Shown piece by piece: positions 26,042 through 34,969 of a stretch of DNA of 64,000 nucleotides (positions are counted from its first letter, which is position 1; every line of letters begins with the position of its first letter). Below the pieces are notes generated by a model, which saw nothing but the letters and a program-made list of their open reading frames with translations, was not told the origin of the DNA and did no database searches. Source of the DNA: CAVRTJ01 sp964507185 (GTDB lineage Bacteria; Acidobacteriota; UBA4820; DSQY01); NCBI GenBank assembly GCA_964507185.1, contig CAZDOY010000010.1:1-64000 (forward strand), read 5' to 3'. Both the position numbers and the translations under genes were made by a program.

Positions 26042-26887
26042 ATGACTTCACTCGCTAAAGGCGATTTCGAAACGTTTCGGCGCAAGGTCGATGACCTGGT
26101 GAACTCGCACGAGGTGGTCACCGGCAACCCCTACACTGCATGGTTCGAGAAGGGCGACCTGACCGTGGACGACGTGCGCCGATTCGCCGTTCAGTTTTCG
26201 GTTTTCTCCAACCAGTTCCTCATCGCCCAGCTCAAGAAGATGATCAATTCCGAAACCCTGGAATCCATGAGGGAATCGAAAGAGATCCTGGCCAACGAGA
26301 TCGGCGTCATGTTCAGAAACAACACCGCGCAGCCCTCCCAGCGGGAACTCTCGGACGAGGAGAAGGACCGCCTCGGCGACCCCGACCTCGTGGGCACCGA
26401 AGGATCGGTCGAAGGGGGCACCTTCCATTTCCGGGCCGGACACTTCGAATGGCTGCTGAACTTCGGCAAGCCCCTGGGCCTGGCGTTCTCGGACATGGGC
26501 AAGCGCAGGCACGGTTGGCCGTCCACCCTCCACTTCTGCGACGAACTGGAACGCCTCTACGGCGAGGGCCAGGGCCTGGTGAGCGTGGCCGCATCCTACG
26601 CGGTGGAAAACTGGGCCGCCGCAGGCTTCTGGAAGCAGCTCATCGCGGGCCTGTCGGTCTTCAAGAAACAGCAGTGCCCCGGACTGCCTCTCGCTTTCTT
26701 CACCTGGCACGACCGCATCGAAGACAACCACGCCGCCCACACCCTGGACGAACTCAGGGAAGCTTACGAACGAACGGACTTCGACCAGGCCACATTCCTC
26801 AACGCCGCAGACGAAATGCTCGACGGCGTCAAGGCCTTCTGGTGGGGCCTCGACGAAGAGCGCCTCGACAGGCATAAGGCAGCCTAG
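26042..26887 (+). CDS. Haem-oxygenase-like diiron (HDO) family protein
   Basis: A 281-residue soluble protein, mostly helical. Start at 26042 follows AGGAGGAG. The pattern fits the iron-containing redox enzyme / CADD-PqqC superfamily: Glu in ILANEIG (about 86), His134 in AGHFEWLL, Glu189 in AVENWAA, and His223/His230 in TWHDRIEDNHAAHT, which could supply the usual Glu/His ligands of a diiron site. Members oxidise small substrates or make 4-aminobenzoate (CADD), but the substrate here cannot be told. It stands alone: 276 nt follow fetB and 290 nt with repeats precede rlmN. Confidence 0.75.
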   Translation: MTSLAKGDFETFRRKVDDLVNSHEVVTGNPYTAWFEKGDLTVDDVRRFAVQFSVFSNQFLIAQLKKMINSETLESMRESKEILANEIGVMFRNNTAQPSQRELSDEEKDRLGDPDLVGTEGSVEGGTFHFRAGHFEWLLNFGKPLGLAFSDMGKRRHGWPSTLHFCDELERLYGEGQGLVSVAASYAVENWAAAGFWKQLIAGLSVFKKQQCPGLPLAFFTWHDRIEDNHAAHTLDELREAYERTDFDQATFLNAADEMLDGVKAFWWGLDEERLDRHKAA

Positions 26888-26891
26888 GGAA

Positions 26892-27092
26892 AGTGACCGA
26901 GTGACCAAGTGATCCGGTGGCCTGACTTAGACTGCAGGTCTGAGACCATTTGGGATTTTGGATTTGGGAGTTGGGATTTTGATAAACGGCCTGTGGTGGG
27001 CCTTCGAAGACCGATTCCGCCGCGGATGCTAACCCTTCCTTCAAATCCTTCCTTGTTTCTTGTTCATTTCCTCCTCAAAGGCCCGCCCCCGG
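26892..27092. repeat. Composite intergenic repeat, copy 3
   Basis: Octamers GTGACCGA/GTGATCCG at 26892-26920, GGGATTT heptamers at 26948-26981, GGGCCTTCGAAGAC at 26998-27011, and a TTGTTCATTTCCTCCTCAAA block with GGCCCGCCCCCGG at 27060-27092 that matches 43.3 kb. Confidence 0.75.
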
Positions 27093-27133
27093 CTTTGCCA
27101 TCCTTACCCAGGAAGGCGTCGCAAAAGCCATGC

Positions 27134-27158
27134 AAAATCCGGCCTTTGGCCGGATTTT
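27134..27158. terminator. Symmetric hairpin before rlmN
   Basis: Perfect 11-bp inverted repeat AAAATCCGGCC / GGCCGGATTTT with a TTT loop, 20 nt before the rlmN start. It can act as a bidirectional terminator for the upstream transcript or shape the rlmN leader. Confidence 0.7.
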
Positions 27159-27177
27159 AGTGATATAGTAAAAGGCC

Positions 27178-28269
27178 ATGGGAGTCGCCGGGATGGCCGA
27201 ACCGAACGAGAAGACCGGAACAACCCGCGTGCCCCTGGTGGGCCTCGATGCGGACGGCATCGCGTCCCTGTGCGAAGGCCTCGCCCTGAAGCCCTACCAG
27301 GTGCGCGAGATATACAGCTGGATCTACGCCCGGCGCCGGCCCGATCCGGAAGCCTGGACGAACCTTCCCAAGTCGGCCCGCGGAATTCTTGCCGAGCGTT
27401 GCGAGCCCGGGCTTCCCGTCGTCGCGGGCGACCAGCTGTCCTCAGACGGCACGCGAAAGTTCCTCCTTCGCCTCGCGGACGGCCAGAACATCGAGGCGGT
27501 CTACATCCCAGACGGCACCCGCCGCACCGTCTGCGTTTCCTCTCAGGTCGGGTGCGCCGTAGGCTGCGAGTTCTGTCTGACGGCCAAGCTGGGTTTCATG
27601 CGAAACCTGACGCCGGGGGAGATCCTGGGGCAGTTCTTCGTCCTCGAGGCCATGACCGACATCTCCGGCCAACCATACAACGTCGTCTTCATGGGTATGG
27701 GCGAACCCATGGCCAACCGCGCGAGTCTGGAAAAGGCCCTGGCCGTTCTCGAGGACGAAAAAGGCATGAACGTCGCCCGGCGGCGCATCACCGTGTCCAC
27801 CTCAGGGCTCGCCGACGCCTTCGAACAGTTTGCGAAAAGCCCCGTCTGCCCGCGCCTGTCGCTGTCGCTGAACGCCGCCACCGACGAGTTGCGCGACCGG
27901 CTCATGCCCATCAATACCCGCTACCCCCTCAAGCGCCTGCGCACCGTTCTACAGGACCTGTCCAGGAAGGACAGGGAGCGCGTATCTCTCGAATACATCC
28001 TCCTGTCCGGCGTGAACGACGGTCCCGACCACGCCCGCGACGTCGCCCGTTTCGCCCGCGGCCTCAAAGTGAAGGTCAACCTCATCCAGTTCAACCCCGC
28101 CGAAGGCCTGCCTTTCAAGACCGCCTCCGAGGGGACCGCGAAAGACTTCCAGGCGATTCTGCTGGGTGCGGGCATCCCCACGAGCGTCCGCAAGAGCCGG
28201 GGCGTAGACATCCTCGCCGCCTGCGGTCAGCTGGCCCGCCACAACTGGCGGAACGAGGCGGCACCATGA
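27178..28269 (+). CDS. rlmN: Dual-specificity 23S rRNA/tRNA adenine-C2 methyltransferase
   Basis: A 363-residue radical SAM enzyme that methylates A2503 of 23S rRNA and A37 of some tRNAs. The cluster motif is CAVGCEFC (Cys126, 130, 133). The two methyl-transfer cysteines of the family are present: Cys119 (TVCVSS) and one near residue 349 (ILAACGQLA). The SAM-binding GMGEP motif is in VVFMGMGEPMANR. ATG at 27178 is used; ATG at 27193 with GGGAG 8 nt upstream is a plausible alternative. The stop overlaps the lytic transglycosylase start (ATGA). Confidence 0.95.
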   Translation: MGVAGMAEPNEKTGTTRVPLVGLDADGIASLCEGLALKPYQVREIYSWIYARRRPDPEAWTNLPKSARGILAERCEPGLPVVAGDQLSSDGTRKFLLRLADGQNIEAVYIPDGTRRTVCVSSQVGCAVGCEFCLTAKLGFMRNLTPGEILGQFFVLEAMTDISGQPYNVVFMGMGEPMANRASLEKALAVLEDEKGMNVARRRITVSTSGLADAFEQFAKSPVCPRLSLSLNAATDELRDRLMPINTRYPLKRLRTVLQDLSRKDRERVSLEYILLSGVNDGPDHARDVARFARGLKVKVNLIQFNPAEGLPFKTASEGTAKDFQAILLGAGIPTSVRKSRGVDILAACGQLARHNWRNEAAP

Positions 28270-29030
28270 AGACCGGCCGGGCCGCCCTTTTCCTGCTGCT
28301 CGCCGTGCTGCTCGCCGTACCGTTCGCCGTCCTCGGCCAGGTCCGCATCGAGCGCGACGCCCAGGGCCACATCACGATTACGAACAAGGGTTCGAAGGAG
28401 GCACGGGAAGGGGTCTCCTCCAACAGCCGTCCTTCGCCCGCCGTTCCCACCCGCGAGAGGCTCGAAATCCAGGGGAAGCTCCGCAGGGCCTGCCGGCAGA
28501 AGGGTCTGGATTACCAGCTCGTCTCCGCCCTGGTGGAAGCCGAGTCCGGCTACCGGCCGAACGTGCTTTCTAAAAAGGGCGCCATAGGCCTCATGCAGCT
28601 CATGCCCGACACGGCAAAACGCTTCGGTTGCCGGGACCCGTGGAACCTCGACCAGAACATTATTGGCGGCACCGCGTACCTGGCCTACCTGCAGAAGGTC
28701 TTCAACCACAACACGCCCCTCGTACTGGCCGCTTACAACGCAGGGGAAAACGCCGTCCAGAAATACCTCAACCATATCCCGCCCTACGCCGAGACCGTCC
28801 GCTACGTCTTCAGGATCCTCGACGACTACGGCCGCCCGTCGGTCTTCCGAGAGGCCAAAGCCCTGCTGACGCACCCCGGCGACTTCGAGAAGTACTACGT
28901 AGAGACCAAGGGCGTCCGTCCCACCTACCACGTCTACTACATGTACGTCGACGCCAAGGGCGTCCGGCACATCTACGACTACCCGCCCTCCGGCGTCGTC
29001 ACCCAGAAGATTATCTACAAGGAAGAGTAA
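28266..29030 (+). CDS. Lytic transglycosylase (SLT domain)
   Basis: A 254-residue exported murein hydrolase. The start overlaps the rlmN stop. Signal peptide at residues 1-24. A short variable region with a DUF4124-like start (VRIERDAQGHITITNKGS) precedes the SLT domain at about 75-180: catalytic Glu in VEAESGYRPNVLSKKGAIGL, then the MQLMPDTAKRFG and AAYNAGENAV motifs of Slt70-type enzymes. A C-terminal extension (about 200-254), rich in Tyr (YHVYYMYVDAKGVRHIYDYP), has no clear match. It cuts glycan strands to anhydromuropeptides. Confidence 0.93.
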   Translation: MKTGRAALFLLLAVLLAVPFAVLGQVRIERDAQGHITITNKGSKEAREGVSSNSRPSPAVPTRERLEIQGKLRRACRQKGLDYQLVSALVEAESGYRPNVLSKKGAIGLMQLMPDTAKRFGCRDPWNLDQNIIGGTAYLAYLQKVFNHNTPLVLAAYNAGENAVQKYLNHIPPYAETVRYVFRILDDYGRPSVFREAKALLTHPGDFEKYYVETKGVRPTYHVYYMYVDAKGVRHIYDYPPSGVVTQKIIYKEE

Positions 29031-29336
29031 GAGACATTGGGGAATTGGGATTTGGGATTGCGGATTTGAAGACGAAAAAGAACCAGGGATCTGACTATTC
29101 TCCAGGGCCAAGGCCGAAGGGCTAAGGGTTAAAGGAAAGACGAAACACGGCAGACGGAAGGCATTCGAAGAACCAACCGCAACTCGATCATCGCTCCTCT
29201 GCCGTCTTTAAGTCCTCAATCCCAAGTTGTGTTTTCACGGTCTCTCCGCCTCACTGTGAAAACCAGTTCTCCTCTTCTGAAGCCGGCTATAGTATAGTGA
29301 TCTTTCACGAAACGTTCGGCAGCGGGGAGGGGTCCC
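29031..29336. repeat. Composite intergenic repeat, copy 4
   Basis: GGGATTT heptamers at 29036-29072, GGGCTAA/GGCCGAA heptamers at 29108-29135, CGGCAGACGGAAGGC with TTCGAAG at 29149-29170, an isolated AATCCCAAGT at 29217-29226, and a TCTCTCCGCCTCACTGTGAA module at 29241-29260 that recurs at 35.55 and 51.5 kb. Confidence 0.75.
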
Positions 29337-29717
29337 ATGAGCAGACGAAGCAGGCGGAACAGGTTGGCGGAACCCTGGCGGAGCGTCCACGGTGCGATAT
29401 GGCTTCTGGGCATCGCTCTCCTCGCGTGGACGGGCTGGTGGTGGCCGGGCATCCTGATCCTCGTTGCCGTCAGCATGGTCGTGGAGGGCATCGCCGCGGC
29501 CGCATCCTCCAAGCCGGCCCCGTCCGAACAAACAGTGCCCGCCCAGCCTGTCCCATCCCCCGCTCAACCCGATCCGCCCGCCCGCCGCATCGACCTGCTG
29601 CCCTCCAACTGCCCCAAATGCGCCGGCCCCATCCACGGCAAAGACGTCGCCTGGACCAGCGCCGCCTCCGCCGACTGCCCCTACTGCGGCACGTCCCTGC
29701 CGATGAAGCGGCCGTAG
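29337..29717 (+). CDS. Small membrane protein with a C-terminal zinc ribbon
   Basis: A 126-residue protein with GGAGGGG just before the start. An Arg-rich start (MSRRSRRNRLAEP) is followed by a hydrophobic hairpin (about 20-55, two short helices rich in Trp), a Pro/Ala linker (55-85) and a zinc ribbon CPKC-x20-CPYC (about 92-118). The ribbon should lie in the cytoplasm. Similar helix-plus-ribbon proteins are common and uncharacterised. It stands between repeat DNA and the radical SAM gene. Confidence 0.7.
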   Translation: MSRRSRRNRLAEPWRSVHGAIWLLGIALLAWTGWWWPGILILVAVSMVVEGIAAAASSKPAPSEQTVPAQPVPSPAQPDPPARRIDLLPSNCPKCAGPIHGKDVAWTSAASADCPYCGTSLPMKRP

Positions 29718-30002
29718 CTACCGATGGGTCTGCTACGTGGCCCTCCGGGAACGCCTGCAGACATCTCGCCGGCCTGTTTTCAGCGCCCCAAGACGTTCTC
29801 CTGCCCACGTTCGATCCCCCCGCTGCGAGCGGCCGCCCGCAGCCGGGCCGGCGGTTCGAGGAGGGTCGCACTATCTGACACCCGCACGGCGCAGGATCGA
29901 CAAGGCCCCGTCGCTGACACCGTGCCCGCCACGCGCGACGGGACGCCCGATCTCGCGTTAGAATTGCATTGGAAAAGAGCGATCTCAGGACGGACCACTA
30001 TC

Positions 30003-30977
30003 ATGCCGAGCAGGAACACCAAGCTGAACACTATCAGGCCAACATCCGCTTTCGTCCCCTCCCGGCGGGACCCGATCCACTGGCTCTCGAAGGACCTTAA
30101 AGCCACGTTCGGCGGGCCTGTCCGAAAAGCAAACCTGGACGCGGGTTTCACGTGCCCGAACCGGGACGGCACGCTATCCGTCGGAGGGTGCTCCTTCTGC
30201 GATCCGGGCGGCTCCGGCCCCGACGACCTCGTTGCGGGCGAGGCCTGGCACGACCGGTTGGTCCGCCTCGCTGGTCGAGCGACGGCGACCGGATACGCGG
30301 GCGTCCTGGCCTACTTCCAGGCCCACACCAACACCTACGGACGCACGCCGGAAGAATTCGGGGCCATGCTCGAACGCACCCTCGCGGTACGGGGCGTCGT
30401 CGGTATCATCATCGGCACCCGTCCAGACTGCCTGCCGCCCCGGATCCTCAACGTGCTCGCCGCCTTCAACCGCCGCACACGTCTCTGGGTGGACGTGGGC
30501 ATGCAGACCATCCACGACGCCACCCTTTCCGCCGTGAACCGCGGTCACAAGCACGCTGACACAGTGGCTGCCGTGGAGGCCCTTCGGGACCTTGGCATCC
30601 CCTTCGTCCTGCACGTGATGCTGGGCCTGCCGGGCGAGGACGACGCCATGATGCGCGCAACGCTGGCCGAGGTGACCCGCCTGCGCCCGTGGGGCGTGAA
30701 ACTCCATCCCCTGCACGTCGTGAACGGTTCCGCACTTGCCGCCCGCTGGAAGGCCGGAGCGCTGCCCCTTCTTGGCCGGGAGGTTTTTGCCGCGCACGCC
30801 GCCGACCTCCTGGAAACCCTGCCGCCCGAAACGACGATTCACCGCCTCACGGGCGAGCGGCCGGAGGGTATCCTCCTGGCGCCCGACTGGTGTCGCGACA
30901 AGCGAGGGACCCTCGGCGCCGTCACGCGCGAGCTGGCGCGCAGGGCAAGCTGGCAGGGCAAGCGAGCGGGCTCTTGA
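30003..30977 (+). CDS. YhcC-type radical SAM protein (TIGR01212 family)
   Basis: A 324-residue cytoplasmic radical SAM protein. The cluster cysteines are in FTCPNRDGTLSVGGCSFC, the expanded spacing peculiar to this family (C-x-N-RDG-x(5)-GGC-x-FC). Other family blocks are YFQAHTNTYG, IIIGTRPDCLP, VDVGMQTIHDATLSAVNRGH and HVMLGLPGE. E. coli YhcC is uncharacterised, so no reaction can be named; tRNA modification has been suggested for relatives. The start at 30003 gives the normal family N terminus; no strong ribosome site is seen. It is convergent with the acetyltransferase. Confidence 0.88.
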   Translation: MPSRNTKLNTIRPTSAFVPSRRDPIHWLSKDLKATFGGPVRKANLDAGFTCPNRDGTLSVGGCSFCDPGGSGPDDLVAGEAWHDRLVRLAGRATATGYAGVLAYFQAHTNTYGRTPEEFGAMLERTLAVRGVVGIIIGTRPDCLPPRILNVLAAFNRRTRLWVDVGMQTIHDATLSAVNRGHKHADTVAAVEALRDLGIPFVLHVMLGLPGEDDAMMRATLAEVTRLRPWGVKLHPLHVVNGSALAARWKAGALPLLGREVFAAHAADLLETLPPETTIHRLTGERPEGILLAPDWCRDKRGTLGAVTRELARRASWQGKRAGS

Positions 30978-30992
30978 GCCGCGGCGGTCGAT

Positions 30993-31550
30993 TCACGGCG
31001 TGAAGGGCGACTTCCAGTGGGGGTTCGTCAGGGCCGTCAGGACGTGGTCCTGCCACTTGCCGGCGATGTGCAGGTAATCCCTGGCGAAGCCCTCGCGGAC
31101 GAACCCGAGCTTGTCGAGAAGCCTTGCGCTCCGTGCGTTGTGGGGCATGTAGTTGGCCATGACGCGGTGCAGGTTTAGGTCCTCGAAGGCGTAGCGGATG
31201 GCCGCCGACAGCGCCTCGAACATCAGGCCCTGTCCCTGAAAGCGGTAATCCATGCTGTACCCGAGGTGGCAGGCCTGGAAGGCCCCCCTCACGACGTTGC
31301 GGAAATTGCAGACGCCGATTATGGGGCCCTTCAATTCCTCGCGCCGCAGCAGAACGAGGCGGAAGGACTGTCCCCGCTGGAACTCGGCGCGGGCGGCGGC
31401 GAGGTCCTGTTTCCACAGGGCGAGGGTGTAGTAGTAGCCGGGGCGCCTGGGCTCCCATTCCGCGAGGTGCTCCCGGTTCTCGCTGACGTAATCGAGCATG
31501 CGCTCGGCGTACCTCGGTCCGGGTACGACGAGGACGAGCCGCTCGGTCAC
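30993..31550 (-). CDS. GNAT acetyltransferase, RimJ/RimL-like
   Basis: A 185-residue N-acetyltransferase. The acetyl-CoA loop is MDYRFQGQGLMFEAL and the second half has LHRVMANYMPHNARSARLLD followed by KLGFVREGFARDYL, the classic RimJ/RimL pattern. RimJ acts on the N terminus of ribosomal protein S5; a similar protein-N-terminal role is likely, though small-molecule substrates are possible. The frame opens at 31550 with no obvious strong ribosome site. The epimerase gene ends 58 nt upstream on the same strand. Confidence 0.88.
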   Translation of the reverse strand: MTERLVLVVPGPRYAERMLDYVSENREHLAEWEPRRPGYYYTLALWKQDLAAARAEFQRGQSFRLVLLRREELKGPIIGVCNFRNVVRGAFQACHLGYSMDYRFQGQGLMFEALSAAIRYAFEDLNLHRVMANYMPHNARSARLLDKLGFVREGFARDYLHIAGKWQDHVLTALTNPHWKSPFTP

Positions 31551-31608
31551 GATCTTGAGGGGATCTCTTGCCAGGATGATGACGGCCTCCCAGGGAGATT
31601 GTGCTGAT

Positions 31609-32598
31609 TTACAGCGGCTTTGCGTGCATCTCGTCCATCATGGCCGCGAACGTCTCACGGAGGCCGTCTCTGAGCGCCCGCACGGAGTAGCCTAGTTCCC
31701 TCACGGCCTTGGCGTTGTCGGCGATGTAGGTGGTCCCCGCCGTGACGCGGAGGCTTTCGGACCGGTACGAATCGGGCAAAGGCAGAACGGGTTCAAAAAC
31801 GGAGGTGATACGGGCCATGACGCGCAGGGTCCCGGGGCCGAGCCGGATTCGCGGCCCCTTGACGCCCGTAATCTCTTCGGCCATCCCCAGGACGTCTTCC
31901 AGCGTCCGGCGCTGCCCCGCCAGGATGTAGGACTCGCCAGGTTTCCCCTTGTCCATGGCAAGCACGTGGCCGTGCGCCACGTCGTCCACGTGCGACCAGC
32001 ACAATTCCATTCCTTTGGGAACAACGGGCAACCTCTTCCTGAGGTACTGCCTGAAGGCCTCGCCCACCGCGCTCGTATCTCCAGGGCCGTAGACGGCGCC
32101 CGGCTGAACGATCACGAGCGGCAGACCCGCCTCGATCATGGGCAGCGCCACCTCGTAGTGCGCGACCCACTTCGTCCTGTCGTATTCGCTCAGGTGCCGC
32201 CCGTCGTAGCGGTAGCTCTCGTCCACGAGCCGGCCGGCGGTGTCGGAAAAGACGGCGACCGTGCTGGTGTAGACGCCCTTCTTGATCCCCAGGTCCTTCA
32301 TGACCTCCAGGACGTTCCGGGTCCCGTTGACGTTGATATTTTCAGCAACGCGCCTGTCCCTGGCTCCGACCTTGTACCACGCCGCCAGGTGAAAGACGCC
32401 GTCCGCGCCCTCCATGGCCGCAGGCAGGGTGTCCCGCCGGGTGATGTCGCCCTGCGCGAGCGAGACGCCCATGGCTTCCAGATGCCCCGCCTTGTCGGGA
32501 TGCCTCACCAACGCGGTCACGTCGTGGCCAGCTTCCAGCAATTGCCGCGCGAGACGTCCGCCTATGAAACCGGTGGCCCCAGTCACGAAGTACTTCAT
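31609..32598 (-). CDS. NAD(P)-dependent epimerase/dehydratase (extended SDR, dihydroflavonol-reductase-like)
   Basis: A 329-residue extended short-chain dehydrogenase. Start at 32598 after GGGAGG; the longer frame is unsupported. The Rossmann motif is VTGATGFIGGRL (residues 5-16) and the active site is the YxxxK in YDRTKW with Ser in TSTVAVF. After that comes the substrate domain typical of the HpnA/DFR-like group (VIVQPGAVYGPGD). It resembles hopanoid-associated sugar epimerase HpnA, but no hopanoid genes are nearby, so the substrate is open. Confidence 0.88.
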   Translation of the reverse strand: MKYFVTGATGFIGGRLARQLLEAGHDVTALVRHPDKAGHLEAMGVSLAQGDITRRDTLPAAMEGADGVFHLAAWYKVGARDRRVAENINVNGTRNVLEVMKDLGIKKGVYTSTVAVFSDTAGRLVDESYRYDGRHLSEYDRTKWVAHYEVALPMIEAGLPLVIVQPGAVYGPGDTSAVGEAFRQYLRKRLPVVPKGMELCWSHVDDVAHGHVLAMDKGKPGESYILAGQRRTLEDVLGMAEEITGVKGPRIRLGPGTLRVMARITSVFEPVLPLPDSYRSESLRVTAGTTYIADNAKAVRELGYSVRALRDGLRETFAAMMDEMHAKPL

Positions 32599-32669
32599 CG
32601 GGTCCTCCCGTTCCCCGTGGCGGGGAAAAAGCCCGAGCGCGCCCGGCACGCGACCACCGCCGTGCCGCG

Positions 32670-33002
32670 TCACGGCCTGACGATTTTGTCCGCAGCTACC
32701 ATGGCCTGCGCCAGATCTGCCATCGTGCCCGTCTCGCCGATGGCGAGATTGTCCGCGAGGCCGTAGAACTCCAGGCAGGTGATGCAGGACCTGACCCGGG
32801 CGCCGCGGGATTGGAGCACGCGGAGGCTGTCGAGAGCCCGCGAGCCCTCCACCGTCAGGTAGACGCCACGGTTCACGCAGCCGATCATATCCACGTGCGC
32901 CCCGGCTTCCACCAACCGCTCGAGGAAGGAACGCAGCAGCCTCCTTCCCAGTTCCGGGTCGCCTTCGCCCATCCCGTCCGACGCCAGCAGCAGCAAGGTC
33001 AT
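32670..33002 (-). CDS. DsrE-fold protein, YedF C-terminal-domain type
   Basis: A 110-residue protein. Start at 33002 after AGGGAG. It begins TLLLLASDGMGEGDPELGRR and contains CVNRGVYLTVEG and SCITCLEFYGLAD, the pattern of the C-terminal DsrE domain of the selenium-linked YedF sulfurtransferase family. The N-terminal TusA-like domain of full YedF is absent. The paired Cys in CITC could carry persulfide sulfur or selenium. It is about 70 nt upstream of the epimerase on the same strand. Confidence 0.78.
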   Translation of the reverse strand: MTLLLLASDGMGEGDPELGRRLLRSFLERLVEAGAHVDMIGCVNRGVYLTVEGSRALDSLRVLQSRGARVRSCITCLEFYGLADNLAIGETGTMADLAQAMVAADKIVRP

Positions 33003-33166
33003 CCACGCTCTCCCTACAGCACGCGCGTGGGCTATTCTACCTTCAACCACCCGATTGACCAAATTCCGGTCCCGCTGCAAAAAAAACAATGAGGGCCGGA
33101 CGTGAGGGAATCGTTCCTCTTCGTGCTACCTTAAGGGGAGCGAATCGAGCCGCATGGGAGGAATGG

Positions 33167-33667
33167 ATGAAAAAGCACGCACGTACAGCCGTAAGCATTC
33201 TCACGATCGGCATGGCCGCGCTGTGGCTCGTGGCGGCCGGGATGGCCCGGTCTGACCGCACCGCCGCGGCCCGCGAGTCGCTCCTTAAGACCGATGCCGC
33301 CTTCGACGCCGCCACGGCGCAGCGCGGCGCGGAGGCTTGGGCGTCTTTTTTCGCGGACGACGCCGTCATGCTGCCGCAGGGGGAGGGTCCCGTGAAAGGC
33401 CGCGCGGACATCCGCGAAGCCATGAAAGGCTTCTTCGCCCGGGAAGGGGCCTCACTGAGATGGACGCCGGACCATGCCGAGGTCTCGCGGTCCGGCGACC
33501 TCGGGTACACGTATGGGACCTACGTCGCGACCGTCACCGGCCCCGATGGCACGCCCGTCTCCTCGCGCGGCAAGTACGTGACGATCTGGCGCAGGCAGGC
33601 CGGCGGAGACTGGAAGGCTGTCCTTGACATGGGAAACCAGGGCGACGGCCGCACGTCAGCCCACTGA
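33167..33667 (+). CDS. Secreted SnoaL/DUF4440-like protein (NTF2 fold)
   Basis: A 166-residue protein with GGGAGGA before the start at 33167. Signal peptide at residues 1-26. The mature part matches DUF4440/SnoaL-like NTF2-fold proteins: LLKTDAAFDAATAQRGAEAW, FADDAVMLPQGEGPVKGRAD, TPDHAEVSRSGDLGYTYGTY and KYVTIWRRQAGGDWKAVLDM. Members bind small molecules in a cone-shaped cavity; no specific activity is known. Convergent with the tautomerase gene. Confidence 0.85.
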   Translation: MKKHARTAVSILTIGMAALWLVAAGMARSDRTAAARESLLKTDAAFDAATAQRGAEAWASFFADDAVMLPQGEGPVKGRADIREAMKGFFAREGASLRWTPDHAEVSRSGDLGYTYGTYVATVTGPDGTPVSSRGKYVTIWRRQAGGDWKAVLDMGNQGDGRTSAH

Positions 33668-33684
33668 CGCACCCGCAAACCCAC

Positions 33685-34032
33685 TCAGCCGAAGGTGCTC
33701 CCGTTCCAGCCCCAGTCGCTCGCGGACACGTCGGTGAAGTTCATGTACACCCTGTCCTTCGACAGGCCGAGCGACGTTTCCAGCAGTTCGCAGACGTCTT
33801 TTGCAAGGCGCTTGTTGGTCTCCGGGCCGAGACCGCCGATGCTTCTGATGTCCACGAACGCGGCATCGCCGCGCTGACCGGACATCGTCATCGCGCTCGA
33901 TACAAAGGAGACCATCACGTACTTTTCGGGCTTGCCTATGTCCCCGGCCACGATTCCGGAAAGTCCCGCGACAAGTGCGTTCCTCGCCTCTTCGTCCGGC
34001 ACGGCCGACGTTTCTATTTTCAGCAGCGGCAT
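33685..34032 (-). CDS. MIF/phenylpyruvate tautomerase-like protein
   Basis: A 115-residue protein of the macrophage-migration-inhibitory-factor family. AAGGAGA precedes the ATG at 34032; that start puts Pro directly after Met (MPLLKIETS), as needed for the catalytic Pro1 base once Met is removed. An ATG two codons upstream overlaps the ribosome site. Two beta-alpha-beta halves are visible (VSFVSSAMTMSG near the middle; RVYMNFTDVSASDWGWNGS at the end, a hallmark of MIF proteins). Expected to act as a homotrimer tautomerase; physiological substrate unknown. Confidence 0.88.
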   Translation of the reverse strand: MPLLKIETSAVPDEEARNALVAGLSGIVAGDIGKPEKYVMVSFVSSAMTMSGQRGDAAFVDIRSIGGLGPETNKRLAKDVCELLETSLGLSKDRVYMNFTDVSASDWGWNGSTFG

Positions 34033-34324
34033 GTCCATCTCCTTCTTGTGAATTTACCGCGAAAACGCTGATACAGGCTTTCGCCTCATACCGGCGGAAC
34101 AACTGACGCAGGAATACTATAGCGCGAAAACGACCTGAAACCACCAAAGGAGGCGGGAGGCAACCGGGAGAGTTCGTTTTCCAGACGGCGTCACTCGCAG
34201 CCCGGGCCGGGCCGCCGGCCCTCGCTCGAAACGGACGAGTAGCCGAAGATATCCTTCACTCATTGACCGGATCACTCCCCCATGGGCGCCCGGCCGTCCT
34301 TTTCCCCCCGTAACGTGCCGTGCT

Positions 34325-34969
34325 ATGCTTCCCCTCATGGACGAGGCTTCCGTTCCCATTCCCGCTGCCGCCGACGCACCCGACGACGAATCCTCTCTCC
34401 TCGTCTCCCTGAGGCGCGGCGACGAGGCGGCCTTCGCAGTGCTGGTCCGCACGCACGGACCGCGCATGCTGGCCGTGGCCAGGCGCTACCTCCGGCAGGA
34501 GGAGGACGCCAGGGACGCCGTGCAGGAGGCCTTCATCAACGCCTTCAAGGCGCTCGGCGCCTTCGAGGCCGACTGCAAGCTGGGGACGTGGCTGCACCGC
34601 ATCGTCGTGAACTGCGCGCTGATGAAGATCCGTTCGCGCGAACGAAAGCCCGAACAGCCCATCGAGGACTTGCTGCCCAGGTACAAGAACAACGGCCACC
34701 AGGCCGATCCGGCCAAGCGGTGGAGCGGCCACGCGGACCGGATCCTCGAATCGAAACAGAACCGGGCCCTCGTGCGCTCGTGCATCGACCGGCTGCCCGA
34801 GTCGTACCGTAACGTCTTGCTGCTGCGTGACATCGAAGAGATGAGCACAGAGGAGACGGCCCGGCTGCTGGACATGACGACCGGCGCCGTGAAGGTCCGC
34901 CTCCACAGGGCGCGCCAGGCGTTGAGAGGCCTTCTGGACCCACATTTCAGATCGGGGAAGAAGAGATGA
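34325..34969 (+). CDS. ECF RNA polymerase sigma factor
   Basis: A 214-residue group 4 sigma factor. Region 2 is at about 35-100 (AFAVLVRTHGPRMLAVARRY and DVQEAFINAFKALGAFEA-type core; region 2.4 LGTWLHRIVVNCALMKIRSR). Region 4 is at about 155-205 (IDRLPESYRNVLLLRDIEEM, helix-turn-helix STEETARLLDMTTGAVKVRL). It should recruit polymerase to a small set of stress promoters. No Shine-Dalgarno is seen; 34337 is an alternative start. The next gene, a zinc anti-sigma, overlaps the stop (ATGA). The bufferin locus ends 0.4 kb downstream. Confidence 0.9.
   Translation: MLPLMDEASVPIPAAADAPDDESSLLVSLRRGDEAAFAVLVRTHGPRMLAVARRYLRQEEDARDAVQEAFINAFKALGAFEADCKLGTWLHRIVVNCALMKIRSRERKPEQPIEDLLPRYKNNGHQADPAKRWSGHADRILESKQNRALVRSCIDRLPESYRNVLLLRDIEEMSTEETARLLDMTTGAVKVRLHRARQALRGLLDPHFRSGKKR

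Noticed and set aside
29805..29830. A TTCGATCC-like sequence resembling a tRNA T-arm
   Set aside because: No matching acceptor, D or anticodon arms can be drawn around it.
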